A stretch of DNA of 64,000 nucleotides from Ensifer adhaerens. Its GTDB lineage: Bacteria > Pseudomonadota > Alphaproteobacteria > Rhizobiales > Rhizobiaceae. Location of the stretch: the NCBI RefSeq assembly GCF_001270265.1, contig NZ_LGAP01000003.1, forward strand, positions 62,001 to 126,000, read 5' to 3'. Below the pieces are notes generated by a model that was not told where the DNA came from, did not search any database, and worked only from the letters and a program-made list of their open reading frames with translations. Shown here piece after piece: positions 25,058 through 34,072 of this stretch. A program made the translations under genes and the position numbers. Positions within the stretch are counted from its first letter, which is position 1, and each line of letters starts with the position of its first letter.

Positions 25058-26491
25058 CTATTCGGCCACAGTGATACCGGGCGGCTGCCATGTCCCTTCG
25101 CCCGGCGGCAGAATCGAAGGCGCTTCTGTTTTCGGCCAGTAGAGCCGCATGGCCGTATAAATCGGGCCGTTCGGCGCCGGCAGCCAGTTCGATTCCTTGT
25201 CCTCACCCGGCGACTTGTGCTGGACGTAAAGCGTTAGCGACCCGTCGGCGTTCTTTTTCAAAGTCGGCAGCATCGGCGAATTGATCAGATAGCGGTTGAT
25301 CGGATTCTCGATCAGCAACTGGGTCTTGCCATCGTACATGGTCACCGACCAGAAGGCGTTGACCGGCGGCAATTGATCGGCCGGGAAGGTCAGCGTGTAG
25401 TTGTGCTTGCTTCCGTCGAGCGGTCTGTCTTCCGAATCGAATTTTCCGAGCGGATAGGTCGCCTCCTCATCGTCGTTTCCAAAGATGCCCGCCTTGGCGC
25501 CCGCGGCGCGTTTCAGCCAGTCGCCATTAAAGAATGTGGCGTCGCCAAAGAGGGAGCTGAGCCGCCATCCGTTGACCGATACGCCGGCCTTGTCGACGGC
25601 CTCGTCGACCTTTCGTTCTCCTTGCTTCATTCCGATGAGAATCTCGGCTTTGTGCTCAAGCGGGAGATCCTTGAAGCTGAAGGTTTTTCCTGCGCCGACA
25701 CCGATGCGCGCAAGCTTCGCCCGGATATCCTTCTCGCTCTCCAGCGCCGGCGCAAACTGCAGGCAGAAATCGAGATACTCGAAGAAGTTCGTCTTCACGA
25801 GTTCCTTGTCAATCTTCGGAAAATTCAAGGCCGGCGAAGCGGGCGGCGCCGACTGCTTCAGGTAGGCGGAAAGCGGCTGCGCCTTGTAGCCAGCCTGCAC
25901 CTTCGTCACGTTGTCGATGTCGGCCTGATCAAAAAGCTGGGTGCGGTAGAGAGCGAGCGAGAACTGCGTGCTCGACTGGAACACCTTCTTCACTCCAGCG
26001 GGAGTTGCTCCCTTCCAGTCGGGTCCGACGACCATGTAGTCGCCGGCATCGTTCCCCGTGGCGCGCCTGCCGATATACCCGTAATTATATGTATTGCCGT
26101 CGATAAGCTGGACGGAATAGTAACGCGTTGCGTCCACAGCCGGAACCGAAAGCACCATCGGTTCCGACCTCAGGTCCATCCATACAAGTGAATACGGCGT
26201 GTCGCTGTTCGGCGAAATGACGGCGGTGTCTTTATAAGTGTAGACGTTGGATTCGTTCTTGATCTGATTGAACGGCGCCTTGAACTGCCCCGAATTCTGG
26301 TCAACGGCATATTCGTACATGATGGCGTAGTTCATCACGATCGGCAGACCGTAGATGAAGCCTTCCTCGGCGATGTCCTTGGCCTCGATGATGCCCGGGT
26401 AGCTTTGCGCCATCAGGAGGCTTGGCCTCGCAATCGCGGCGCCAGCGGCGATCACCGCCGTGGATCGAAGCAGATCTCTCTTGGTCAGCAT
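25058..26491 (-). CDS. DUF1254/DUF1214 exported protein, copy 2 of the tandem pair
   Basis: 477 residues, the same length as copy 1, opening MLTKRDLLRSTAVIAAGAAI. The family blocks are the same (FIYGLPIVMNYAIMY, TPYSLVWMDL, GDYMVVGPDW, FWSVTMYDGKTQLLIENP, NWLPAP). Differences from copy 1 are scattered and mostly conservative, except in the KVF-QSS to KTFSFKDL middle region, where changes are denser. Both signals are Tat-like. The preceding gene (26657) is also Tat-exported and on the same strand. Diverged duplicates under selection are more likely than a recent copy, since many synonymous differences are present. Confidence 0.9.
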   Translation of the reverse strand: MLTKRDLLRSTAVIAAGAAIARPSLLMAQSYPGIIEAKDIAEEGFIYGLPIVMNYAIMYEYAVDQNSGQFKAPFNQIKNESNVYTYKDTAVISPNSDTPYSLVWMDLRSEPMVLSVPAVDATRYYSVQLIDGNTYNYGYIGRRATGNDAGDYMVVGPDWKGATPAGVKKVFQSSTQFSLALYRTQLFDQADIDNVTKVQAGYKAQPLSAYLKQSAPPASPALNFPKIDKELVKTNFFEYLDFCLQFAPALESEKDIRAKLARIGVGAGKTFSFKDLPLEHKAEILIGMKQGERKVDEAVDKAGVSVNGWRLSSLFGDATFFNGDWLKRAAGAKAGIFGNDDEEATYPLGKFDSEDRPLDGSKHNYTLTFPADQLPPVNAFWSVTMYDGKTQLLIENPINRYLINSPMLPTLKKNADGSLTLYVQHKSPGEDKESNWLPAPNGPIYTAMRLYWPKTEAPSILPPGEGTWQPPGITVAE

Positions 26492-26656
26492 TTGCCGTAT
26501 TCCTTCATTATTCGATGAGTTATCGAAACCATGCTAGCTGTAGGGCAACCCCGGAACCCTGGACGTAATTGTCCGGTTCGTTGGCTGTTGGTGAGTATTC
26601 GAAAGAGCCGATGGGGGCTGCGGGCAGGACCGTACCGAGCGGCAATCCGGCAGGTG

Positions 26657-27181
26657 CTAGTACAGAAACGCCCGCCGGTAGCCGCGCCTGGCCACGCCCG
26701 CATAGGAGAGCGGCGTCAACGGCATGCCGATGATGTCGATGAACACAGAGACATCGGAGCCCTTCTCCGGCATTTCGCCACCAACCACCTTCACCGTGTA
26801 GGTCAAGTTATTGTCGTGCAGTTCCGGATTCTCCAGCACGACGACAACCTGTCGGAGCTTGCTCCCTTCGAGGATCGACAGGTCGGCATTCGGCGGATCG
26901 GAAAGGAAGCTGTCCTTGCCCTTGCTCCAGAACGGCACGAAAGCGGCCGTGTCCATGTTCCCGGCAATACGCTCGGGACGGTCAGAGAAAAACAACGTGG
27001 CGCCGCCAATACCTTCGAGCGTCAGTTTGCTCGACGCCTTGTCGAATTTCATGGCGCTTGCGGTTTGAACGAACAGGAAGTCGGCGACTTCGTCGGTTGC
27101 CTGCGCCAGTCGCGGCATGAACGGCACTGTCGTCGCCGCGACAGCTGTGGCTGCCAGCAATAGGTTCCGTCTGGTTGTCAT
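26657..27181 (-). CDS. Tat-exported hypothetical protein next to the DUF1254 pair
   Basis: 174 residues with a Tat signal (TTRRNLLLA, hydrophobic to about residue 28). The mature part begins DEVADFLFVQTASAMKFD and contains LEGIGGATLFFSDRPERIAG, VPFWSKGKDSF and VVVLENPELHDNN, predicted mostly as beta strands. I recognise it as a hypothetical type often seen near DUF1254 genes but cannot name a domain. It is divergent from the AraC gene, with about 140 bases of shared promoter space. It is probably first in an operon with the DUF1254 pair. Confidence 0.75.
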   Translation of the reverse strand: MTTRRNLLLAATAVAATTVPFMPRLAQATDEVADFLFVQTASAMKFDKASSKLTLEGIGGATLFFSDRPERIAGNMDTAAFVPFWSKGKDSFLSDPPNADLSILEGSKLRQVVVVLENPELHDNNLTYTVKVVGGEMPEKGSDVSVFIDIIGMPLTPLSYAGVARRGYRRAFLY

Positions 27182-27321
27182 AGTCGCTCCCCTCCTACAG
27201 GTCGCAAGATGTTCAAATCTCTACTTGTGCTACTCACATGTTTTACGGCACTAAACAGTATTCGCAATACGAAACCACTCATTTTGCGCCACGGTTGTCT
27301 TATTTCTGGAGTGTTGCATAC

Positions 27322-28332
27322 ATGGCTGAGATCCCGGTCATTTCCAACCGCATCCTCTCTGGCATGCCGGCCTTCATACGGCGTGAAATGGGGCAAAAGG
27401 CGCTGCTGCAGGCCAATCGTGCCATCGGCTTCGATCTCGAACTGACCGAGGGAGAGAACTGCTTCATCCCGCACGCAGCAGTAATCGGCTTCGTCGAAGC
27501 GGCCGCACGCGCCGCCGGCGAGAGCAATTTCGGAATCCTGATCACTCCGATGATGAATGCCGCCAACTATGGCAGCTTCGGTCACTACGTATTTGGCGCC
27601 GGCAGCCTCGGGCAGGCCCTCGAGCGCAGCATTGTTGGCCTTCGTTATCATAGTACGGTTGATAGGATGTCAGTCGCGGTGGTTGGCGACGAGGTACGGT
27701 ACAGCTATGTGTTCGCTTTGGCCGGCCACTCTGGATATGCCAGTATTGTCTGTGCCGCCGCGGGCGTCCTGCTCAGCCTCTTCAAGTCTTATCTGCCCCC
27801 TGACTGGCGACCGCTGCGCGTCGAGCTTGACACCGACAGACCGCGCCAGACGGGCCTTTTTGAAGATCTCTTCCAGTGTCCGGTTCTCTTCAACGCACCC
27901 GCGACAAGCATCGTTACGGATCGCCATCATCTTTCCGCTCCTGCGAGGCCCGCTTCATGGCCAATTGTCACCATCGAGGATGTGGCGCGAGACCGGCGAG
28001 GCGGCGCTCCACGGGATCTGCTCGAGGTCATCATGGAGCAGGTTCGGGTCCAAGTTCTCACCGGCAGCGTGTCGATCGATAGTGCCGCGCAATCGTTGGA
28101 CACCAGCGTCCGGACCCTGCAACGTGAGCTGAACAGAGCCGGCACGGATTTTCGTGGGTTGGCGGGCGCGGCAAGGGTTCAGCGGGCCATTGAACTGCTG
28201 CGGCACACGAACGGCTCGATCACGCGCGTGTCGGCGGAGTTAGGATATTCGTCTCCAGCCAATTTCGCCCGGGCATTCCGAAAGGCAACCGGCAACGGAC
28301 CGCGGGAATTCCGCTCGAATATCTCGCGTTGA
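27322..28332 (+). CDS. AraC-family regulator with arabinose-binding-type N-terminal domain
   Basis: 336 residues from MAEIPVIS; the frame extends 28 codons further upstream without a good ribosome site. Residues 20-210 match the PF12625-type effector domain of OruR/ArgR-like regulators. The C-terminal 100 residues form two helix-turn-helix motifs (IDSAAQSLDTSVRTLQRELN and ITRVSAELGYSSPANFARAF). It is transcribed away from the 26657 gene and is flanked by DUF1254 and DUF2721 genes, so control of the island is plausible. Confidence 0.9.
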   Translation: MAEIPVISNRILSGMPAFIRREMGQKALLQANRAIGFDLELTEGENCFIPHAAVIGFVEAAARAAGESNFGILITPMMNAANYGSFGHYVFGAGSLGQALERSIVGLRYHSTVDRMSVAVVGDEVRYSYVFALAGHSGYASIVCAAAGVLLSLFKSYLPPDWRPLRVELDTDRPRQTGLFEDLFQCPVLFNAPATSIVTDRHHLSAPARPASWPIVTIEDVARDRRGGAPRDLLEVIMEQVRVQVLTGSVSIDSAAQSLDTSVRTLQRELNRAGTDFRGLAGAARVQRAIELLRHTNGSITRVSAELGYSSPANFARAFRKATGNGPREFRSNISR

Positions 28333-28390
28333 ATGTACGGCCGTTGGCCGTTCAGCAACGCGAGCGGCCACCAAGATCAGAAGTACCTGG

Positions 28391-28843
28391 TCAGTCTTGC
28401 TCCATGGGGACTCGGTCCATTCGTATTTGCCGCAACAAATTCCGTCCGGCGATCAGCAATTCGAACAGGAATGCGACAAGCGATCCGATGAGCGAGACTA
28501 TGGCACCACCAAAAAACCAGAAGAGATTTTCTTGCCGCAGTCCAATGGCAAGAGCGCCAGCAAGTAGATTTAAGATTGCGCCGCCCGTGCAAATGCCGGC
28601 CATAACCCCAAGCACGACCGCAACCTCCAGTGCAAGTGCCCTTCGCCGCAGATACGCGATCTGCATGCGAAACAACTTGCCCTGCTTACCCCTATCCGCG
28701 ACCTCGTTCAGCCGGTCCGATACTCTCCCGAGCCGAATGGTGTAGATACTGACAAAACCTGCGGTACCAGCCAACAAAAAGACCGGCGCAAGGGATGTTT
28801 GTATGACAGAGGCAAGGTCGTTGACGATCGGCGGTGTGTCCAT
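28391..28843 (-). CDS. DUF2721 membrane protein
   Basis: 150 residues with three hydrophobic segments (about 12-35, 72-95 and 108-128). The DUF2721 pattern LAPVFLLAGTAGFVSIYTIRLGRVSDRLNEV is at the start, followed by a basic stretch (YLRRRALALEVAV). The function of the family is unknown; it is an inner-membrane protein. Broken copies at 23257 and 24925 prove that this gene was part of the unit duplicated with DUF1254. A RIME-like repeat separates it from the MscS gene. Confidence 0.88.
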   Translation of the reverse strand: MDTPPIVNDLASVIQTSLAPVFLLAGTAGFVSIYTIRLGRVSDRLNEVADRGKQGKLFRMQIAYLRRRALALEVAVVLGVMAGICTGGAILNLLAGALAIGLRQENLFWFFGGAIVSLIGSLVAFLFELLIAGRNLLRQIRMDRVPMEQD

Positions 28844-28852
28844 AATTCCTCT

Positions 28853-28956
28853 TAGAGCATTTCGAGGAAAAGTGCGAAGTGGTTTTCCGTCGGTAAATGC
28901 GCAAAAACAAAGAGATAGAGCGTTTCCTGCGCTCCCTTTAAACCCGAAACGCTCTA
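28853..28956. repeat. RIME-like intergenic repeat of Rhizobium type
   Basis: The stretch begins TAGAGCATTTCGAGGAAAAG, passes GTGGTTTTCCGTCGG and AGATAGAGCGTTTCC, and ends AAACGCTCTA. This matches the layout of the Rhizobium intergenic mosaic element RIME1 of about 105 bases. Internal inverted copies (AGAGCGTTTC and GAAACGCTCT) form a stem. Its last bases provide the stop codon of the MscS gene. Confidence 0.75.
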
Positions 28957-30987
28957 GAAAGCTGGCCCATTGGGTCCCGGTGGAGCAGTGGTGCCTTGAA
29001 GTTGCAGCGTGGTGTGAGCCGCAGCAGTTGAACCTTTGTCATCTCCACTAACCTGGACTACAGGCTGAGCGAAATCGATCCCGTTGTCGCCAAACAACTG
29101 CATTAGCATCGTATATGCCTTGCGGCGGATCACGGTTTGATCGCCAGGCTTACAGGTGAAGCCAACGCCGAGTTCGATGCCGTACTCGCCAATTTGCTCG
29201 ACGCCCTTGAGCTTGAGTGGCTCGATGAATGACGACCCGAGCTCCGGATCGGCCTGCAACTGCCCGCCGATTGTCTTGATGAGCTTGCGGACCTTATCGA
29301 GATCCGTTTTGAAGGGGACACGGATGCGGAACTTATCAACCGTCCAGTCACGGCTCAAATTCTTGATAGCGCCAAGCGACCCGAAGGGCACCGTGAATAT
29401 CGGTCCGCGATGGTGCCGCAGCCGCACTGACCGTAAACTGAAGGACTCGACTGTGCCTATGTAATTTCCCGCCTCAATATACTCTCCGACGCGGAACGCA
29501 TCGTCCAAAAGATAAAAAATACCACTGACGACGTCCTTGACGAGCGTCTGTGAACCGAACCCAATAGCCACGCCCACCACGCCAGCACCGGCGACGAGTG
29601 GGCCTATCTGGACCCCCATCTGCGAGAGGACCGTAAGTGCGGCCACACTCAGAAGTCCCGCGGCCAACGCGTTGCGGAATACAGGCAGCAAGGTACGAAG
29701 CCGGCCCTGGCGCGCGATCTCATTCGGTGCGAGTGCTCCTCCCTCGCCAACGCGGCCGAGCTGACGGGCTATGTAAGCATTCCCCAACCGCCAAACGAGG
29801 TCGATGACCAGCAAAATGACGACGCTGTTGAAGGCGCCGGCTATGATTGTCTTGGCGAGCGCCAGCTGACCGGTAATGGGCTGGAAATTGTGACGCCAAA
29901 CGAATGCGATCCAATCCACTGCGATGATGACGATGATAGCTCGCGCGCCTCGAACTAGCAGCACTGTCTTCGGGTCTGTCGCACCATCGTCATTCCAGCG
30001 TGAAGCCGCAACCGCGTGGGTCAACCTGTCAGCGATTGAGAGGGCGCGGGGCACAACAACAAACATAATGCCGAGCCAAAATAGCGCCAGGAAACCACCG
30101 CACCAGAGCAGCCAGAGCGTTACAGCGCCGGTAATGCCGGTTGTCCGAGGCACGCCTCGGCCCAAAAGCTGTGCATCATCGCCTGAGCGGTTGCGGCCGA
30201 TAGCTTCGATCGCGATCAGGAGAAGCAGACCCGAAAATCCAATGGCAATCAGCGAACGGACGTCCGTGGAAACGGCGAGGCGCTCGCATATAGCCGAGAA
30301 CGCCATCGCCAATGCCAGCACCGCGACGAACAGCCGGACACGGGGGTAGGCCTTAGCCATCGGCACGGATACGGTCATCGCGAGCCGACAGATCGCCAGC
30401 GCGCTTCGGTAGCCGACTGTCGCGACGAGCGAATAAAGCACGACCACGCGCATGAGCGGCGGCCAGGCGAAGATCAGAAAGACGAAGGCAACCGTCGCCG
30501 TGAAAATCAACGGTGGCGCAAACTCCCTGTGAACTTGCGCCAAGAGATGATTGGGCAAGGTCACATCCGGCCCTGAGCGACGAAAGAACCATTCCACGCC
30601 AAAACCAATGCCCGCGATTATGCCGATCATCAGGATCCCGGGGGCAAAGCCGCTATCGTGCGCCTCTCGCCGGACCGAGGAGGCTGCGCGGTAGAGTTCG
30701 CTGCCTATACGCGGCACAGCAGACAGGAGGACGTGGAGGCGGGTACGCGAGCGAGCCTCTAAGTCGTCGATGACCCGCGCCACCTCGGCGGCGCCCTTTT
30801 CGGGAACTGCTGCTTGCCTTTGCGCCAACCATGTCTTCACGTCCGCATCTTCGAGGAGAAGCAGCAGCTCGGCCACCTTTGATGATTCTGCTGTGCTCGT
30901 TGCCGGCGCCTTCGCCTGCGCGTGCGACAGGGAAACAGTCGACAGGCAGATGAGCAGGCTCAGTAGCAGAAAGCGAATGATGAACAT
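28954..30987 (-). CDS. MscS-family mechanosensitive ion channel, large type
   Basis: 677 residues starting at MFIIRFLLL. A signal peptide ends near SHAQA (residue 24), and a helical periplasmic region (residues 30-100) precedes eight to ten membrane spans. The MscS pore helix and beta domain are clear at about 455-570: VGVAIGFGSQTLVKDVVSG, DDAFRVGEYIEAG and TVPFGSLGAIKNLSRDW. Such channels release solutes on osmotic downshift. The final TAG falls in the end of the RIME-like repeat, so the C-terminus may have been set by insertion of that repeat. Confidence 0.9.
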   Translation of the reverse strand: MFIIRFLLLSLLICLSTVSLSHAQAKAPATSTAESSKVAELLLLLEDADVKTWLAQRQAAVPEKGAAEVARVIDDLEARSRTRLHVLLSAVPRIGSELYRAASSVRREAHDSGFAPGILMIGIIAGIGFGVEWFFRRSGPDVTLPNHLLAQVHREFAPPLIFTATVAFVFLIFAWPPLMRVVVLYSLVATVGYRSALAICRLAMTVSVPMAKAYPRVRLFVAVLALAMAFSAICERLAVSTDVRSLIAIGFSGLLLLIAIEAIGRNRSGDDAQLLGRGVPRTTGITGAVTLWLLWCGGFLALFWLGIMFVVVPRALSIADRLTHAVAASRWNDDGATDPKTVLLVRGARAIIVIIAVDWIAFVWRHNFQPITGQLALAKTIIAGAFNSVVILLVIDLVWRLGNAYIARQLGRVGEGGALAPNEIARQGRLRTLLPVFRNALAAGLLSVAALTVLSQMGVQIGPLVAGAGVVGVAIGFGSQTLVKDVVSGIFYLLDDAFRVGEYIEAGNYIGTVESFSLRSVRLRHHRGPIFTVPFGSLGAIKNLSRDWTVDKFRIRVPFKTDLDKVRKLIKTIGGQLQADPELGSSFIEPLKLKGVEQIGEYGIELGVGFTCKPGDQTVIRRKAYTMLMQLFGDNGIDFAQPVVQVSGDDKGSTAAAHTTLQLQGTTAPPGPNGPAF

Positions 30988-31149
30988 GTAACCCCGTCGC
31001 AGCAAACGAGCGCTGGCCGCTCTCAAACAAGGCGGCAAATAATCCCAGCTGATGCTGATCCGACACAACCAGTCGGATCAGCATTGAAGATGAAAACCAG
31101 CATGGAGGCGAGCGCTAATATCGCGATCAGTTGATCACGGATATTCTGA

Positions 31150-32673
31150 TCACTCGGCCAGTTCGATTTCACCCGGCTTCCAGGATTTATCGAACCACGA
31201 CTCCAGCGGACCATAGAGGCGCAGGAGGACGTTCCAACCTTTGCCGGGAACGGTCTGCACCCAGTTAGCCTCGTGACCTGCCGGTGCTGTCGGGCCGAAC
31301 CAGACATCCACCGAAGAGTCTGCGTTGACGACAAGGTCCTTCTTATCGCTGCCTATGCTCGGGAACTGATTGTCGGTCTGTAGCATCGACCGGGTCTGGT
31401 TGTCATAGACGACGAATGACCAGAAGTCCTTGGCGGGGATATTCGGCGGCAGGTGAACCTTGTAAGTCTTGCTACCGTCGAGAGGCTTTTTCTCGCTGTC
31501 AGTTGTTGCTCCAGCGTATTGCGAACCGACGCCGACACGCTTTATCGCCATAGCCGGCGTGATCCCGGTCGCGTAGTAGTGAAACAGCACCCGGGCGTCG
31601 AGGTAGCGAACGCCGGGCTGCTGAAGGAATTCGTAGCTACCGCCGACAAAACCGGTGAACCAGGCGCTGTTGGGATAGTAATATGCGTCCTTCATCCGTG
31701 TATCGAAGGTAATCGTGCGAGCCGTCGCGTTCCCGACAGCCACGGCGTCGGTGAGGATCTTCTTCATGCGCTCGTCAGGCGCGAAGGGCTTGCCCTTCTC
31801 GATGCCGATTGCGGCAAGTTGTCCAAGCACTTCCGGGTGGTAGGCCTCGTTCGGCTCGTACTGAACGACGTCGTTTATTTCCTCGTAGAAGTGGAAATCA
31901 TTGGAATGGATCGTATTGAATTCCTTGCCGCTGACGTTAACGAATTTCATCGGCGGCGGATTGGCGGTATCCGACAGACGATACACCTTGGCGAACTTCT
32001 TGGTGTTCTCGACCGCGGTCTTCGTGCTGCCGTTTTCGAGAAAGCCTCGCCAGAAAAACAGGTTGCCGTAGGTCGAACTCCGGAGCACGAAATAGCCGTC
32101 TGGGATCTCGCCCTTGTAGCCGGGGGGCAGCAGCAGGTACTTGCCACCCTTGCCCCGGTCCGGACCGGCATTTCCGAGGTCTCCGACATATTCGAACCAG
32201 TGCGTATCGATCATGCCCAGGATATTCGGTGGTGTTTCGATCACCAGTGGCCCTGCTTTGGTGTCGAGCCACATCAGATTGTAGATGCTCTCGGTATTGC
32301 CGGTGAGGAACAGCGAGCGCGAGTCCATCAGGTCTTCGAAAATGAGGATGGTCTGGTTGTTGTCCGCACCTTGGCTGGCAAGGCCAACCCTCAACGCCTC
32401 GACCGACGCCCCCGGCATGGCATTGAGAAAGGCGTCGACACCGCGCATGAAGTCGAGGTTGTTGTAGAGTTTCTCGGAAGTGGCTTTGTCCGGGAAACCA
32501 TCGACGAAATTCAACGTTCCAAGCCGGGTTTCAACTTTGTCCGGGGTGGTGATGGAATCCGGTATCGGCGTCGTCATTTCCATCTTCGGCGCCGTCTGCC
32601 CATGGGCGACGCCGGCAAGAAGTACCAGTGCAGAGGCCCCTGCGAGCAGGGCTTTCATCGAGCAACTCATCAT
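31150..32673 (-). CDS. DUF1254/DUF1214 exported protein, ITTPDKVE subfamily (a)
   Basis: 507 residues with a Sec signal ending HGQTA near residue 27 and an AAAAGGAG site upstream. It opens with ITTPDKVETRLGTLNF and a helical DNNQTILIFEDLMDSRSLFLTGN block, with DUF1254 at about residues 90-225 and DUF1214 at about 395-500 (FWSFVVYDNQTRSMLQTD, NWVQTVPGKGW, LLRLYGPLE). This subfamily is shared with the protein at 46783. Partner genes on the same strand upstream are the 108-residue protein and DUF2092. The function is unknown. Confidence 0.9.
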   Translation of the reverse strand: MMSCSMKALLAGASALVLLAGVAHGQTAPKMEMTTPIPDSITTPDKVETRLGTLNFVDGFPDKATSEKLYNNLDFMRGVDAFLNAMPGASVEALRVGLASQGADNNQTILIFEDLMDSRSLFLTGNTESIYNLMWLDTKAGPLVIETPPNILGMIDTHWFEYVGDLGNAGPDRGKGGKYLLLPPGYKGEIPDGYFVLRSSTYGNLFFWRGFLENGSTKTAVENTKKFAKVYRLSDTANPPPMKFVNVSGKEFNTIHSNDFHFYEEINDVVQYEPNEAYHPEVLGQLAAIGIEKGKPFAPDERMKKILTDAVAVGNATARTITFDTRMKDAYYYPNSAWFTGFVGGSYEFLQQPGVRYLDARVLFHYYATGITPAMAIKRVGVGSQYAGATTDSEKKPLDGSKTYKVHLPPNIPAKDFWSFVVYDNQTRSMLQTDNQFPSIGSDKKDLVVNADSSVDVWFGPTAPAGHEANWVQTVPGKGWNVLLRLYGPLESWFDKSWKPGEIELAE

Positions 32674-32794
32674 ATGGCTCCTTTTAATTCCACCGAGACG
32701 ACCGTACAGTTCGCTCGCTCTGTACATCGAGGGCGAAGTACAAAGTGGGAAAAGGCTGAAGATTTAAATTGAACTGGTGCAATAAGCTCTGGCA

Positions 32795-33121
32795 TCAGTC
32801 GATGTAGACGACGACGTAACGCCCATCATAGGGCTGGTAGTAGATCCCGCCGCAGCGCCAGATCAAAACGCCGTTGATGCTGGTCTTGACACAGCCGGAG
32901 GGAAGCGCTGCGACGTAGACCGCGGAGCGGCGGATTACACGGCGGGTGGTGCGGCGCGCAACACCGGCAACACTGCCCGGGGTCACAGGACGCCCTACGA
33001 CCGCCTGCGCTTCGGACACGAACGAGCCGAACGGCATTGGCATGAGACTGTCGACTGCGAGCATGGCGAGGCCGGCGATTGCGGCGCAAAGGACTTTTCT
33101 CTGCAACTTGCGCATCTTCAT
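32795..33121 (-). CDS. 108-residue exported hypothetical protein
   Basis: A signal peptide (residues 1-40, ending SEAQA) precedes a basic stretch RRTTRRVIRRS and a compact C-terminal part, LPSGCVKTSINGVLIWRCGGIYYQPYDGRYVVV, with two cysteines likely joined. It starts inside an ATGA overlap with the DUF2092 gene, so the two are coupled. Similar short proteins often follow DUF2092 genes. The function is unknown. Confidence 0.72.
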   Translation of the reverse strand: MKMRKLQRKVLCAAIAGLAMLAVDSLMPMPFGSFVSEAQAVVGRPVTPGSVAGVARRTTRRVIRRSAVYVAALPSGCVKTSINGVLIWRCGGIYYQPYDGRYVVVYID

Positions 33122-33918
33122 TCTCCCGCCTCGAGCAACATGTCGCCGGTAACGTCGGCATGTACGTGTTCGAGTTTCTTGGCGTTCGCTGGCGGTGTGA
33201 ACTTAAATTGAGCGGCACCAATGCCAGCTGACTTCCAGTTGCTCAGCCGCAGCGAGTATTCCGGCGCTCCGGTTACCCATTTGGTCGTGATGACATATTT
33301 GAGCGGCAACGGATTGTTGCCCTTGCTGACCCAGATTTGCCAGTCGACAATATCTGTTCTGAAGGCGAGGTGATCGCATTCGACTCCACCAACGAACGCC
33401 GATCCGACAAGGGTTCCCTTGGTCACACCATCAGTGAGAACCGCATAGGGGTCGCTTGCCAACAGGTCGGCCCCCGGCGCATCGAGTCCGGTGGCGACGC
33501 GAAGTTCGTCTGCTGCCGCTTCAACACTTGGCCCCGGACTTTGCACCTGCGCATAGACATTCATGCCTTTGCTGTGAAGCGATATCGTATTGCCGTCGAA
33601 TATCACCTCCGCATCGGAGAAAGGCCCCTTGCGCGTCAACAGAAAACCCTTGCCGCGATCGAGCGCGATGGTACCCGATGCGCTGTACTGGATCTTCTGC
33701 CCCTCAAGATCGACGATCTCCTGATCTGCGTCATAGTTGACGCTAAGAGTCGGCATCGACCTGAGATTATCGCTCATCGCAGCGAGAACCTTGGCAGCCT
33801 CGGGTTCTATCGTGTCCTGGGCCGAGGCGGACCACGCCGCCGCGCAGGCGGTGGCCGCTATCATCAATGTGTACGGGCGCCGAGCTACCCCAGGCCATTT
33901 CAGTTTGAATTTGCTCAT
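33118..33918 (-). CDS. DUF2092 exported protein
   Basis: 266 residues from MSKFKLKW with a signal ending WSASAQ near residue 34. The DUF2092 pattern follows: AAKVLAAMSDNLRSMPTLSVNYDADQE, the DRGKGFLLTRKGPF turn, DGNTISLHSKGMNVYAQ and, near the end, LSNWKSAGIGAAQFKFTPPANAKKLE. The fold is thought to be LolA/LppX-like, which would bind lipids or amphiphiles in the periplasm; that is family-level inference. It is divergent from an AraC gene and starts the operon that runs to DUF1254. Confidence 0.85.
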   Translation of the reverse strand: MSKFKLKWPGVARRPYTLMIAATACAAAWSASAQDTIEPEAAKVLAAMSDNLRSMPTLSVNYDADQEIVDLEGQKIQYSASGTIALDRGKGFLLTRKGPFSDAEVIFDGNTISLHSKGMNVYAQVQSPGPSVEAAADELRVATGLDAPGADLLASDPYAVLTDGVTKGTLVGSAFVGGVECDHLAFRTDIVDWQIWVSKGNNPLPLKYVITTKWVTGAPEYSLRLSNWKSAGIGAAQFKFTPPANAKKLEHVHADVTGDMLLEAGE

Positions 33919-34072
33919 CCGCTCACCTTCATACCCAGCTCCTCCGACGCGGCTCGCAGACGATCGGCTGTTCCGGCCTCGCCCCCTGCACAACTTCCTT
34001 GCGAAATCTCTCCGCATACTGCTATAGCGGACATGTTCCGTCTTGCCTTTTCATGCCAAGGTTGCGTCTCGG

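Noticed and set aside
31453-32772. 439-codon open frame opposite a DUF1254 gene
   Set aside because: Antisense shadow; the minus-strand gene has a signal peptide, ribosome site and family motifs.
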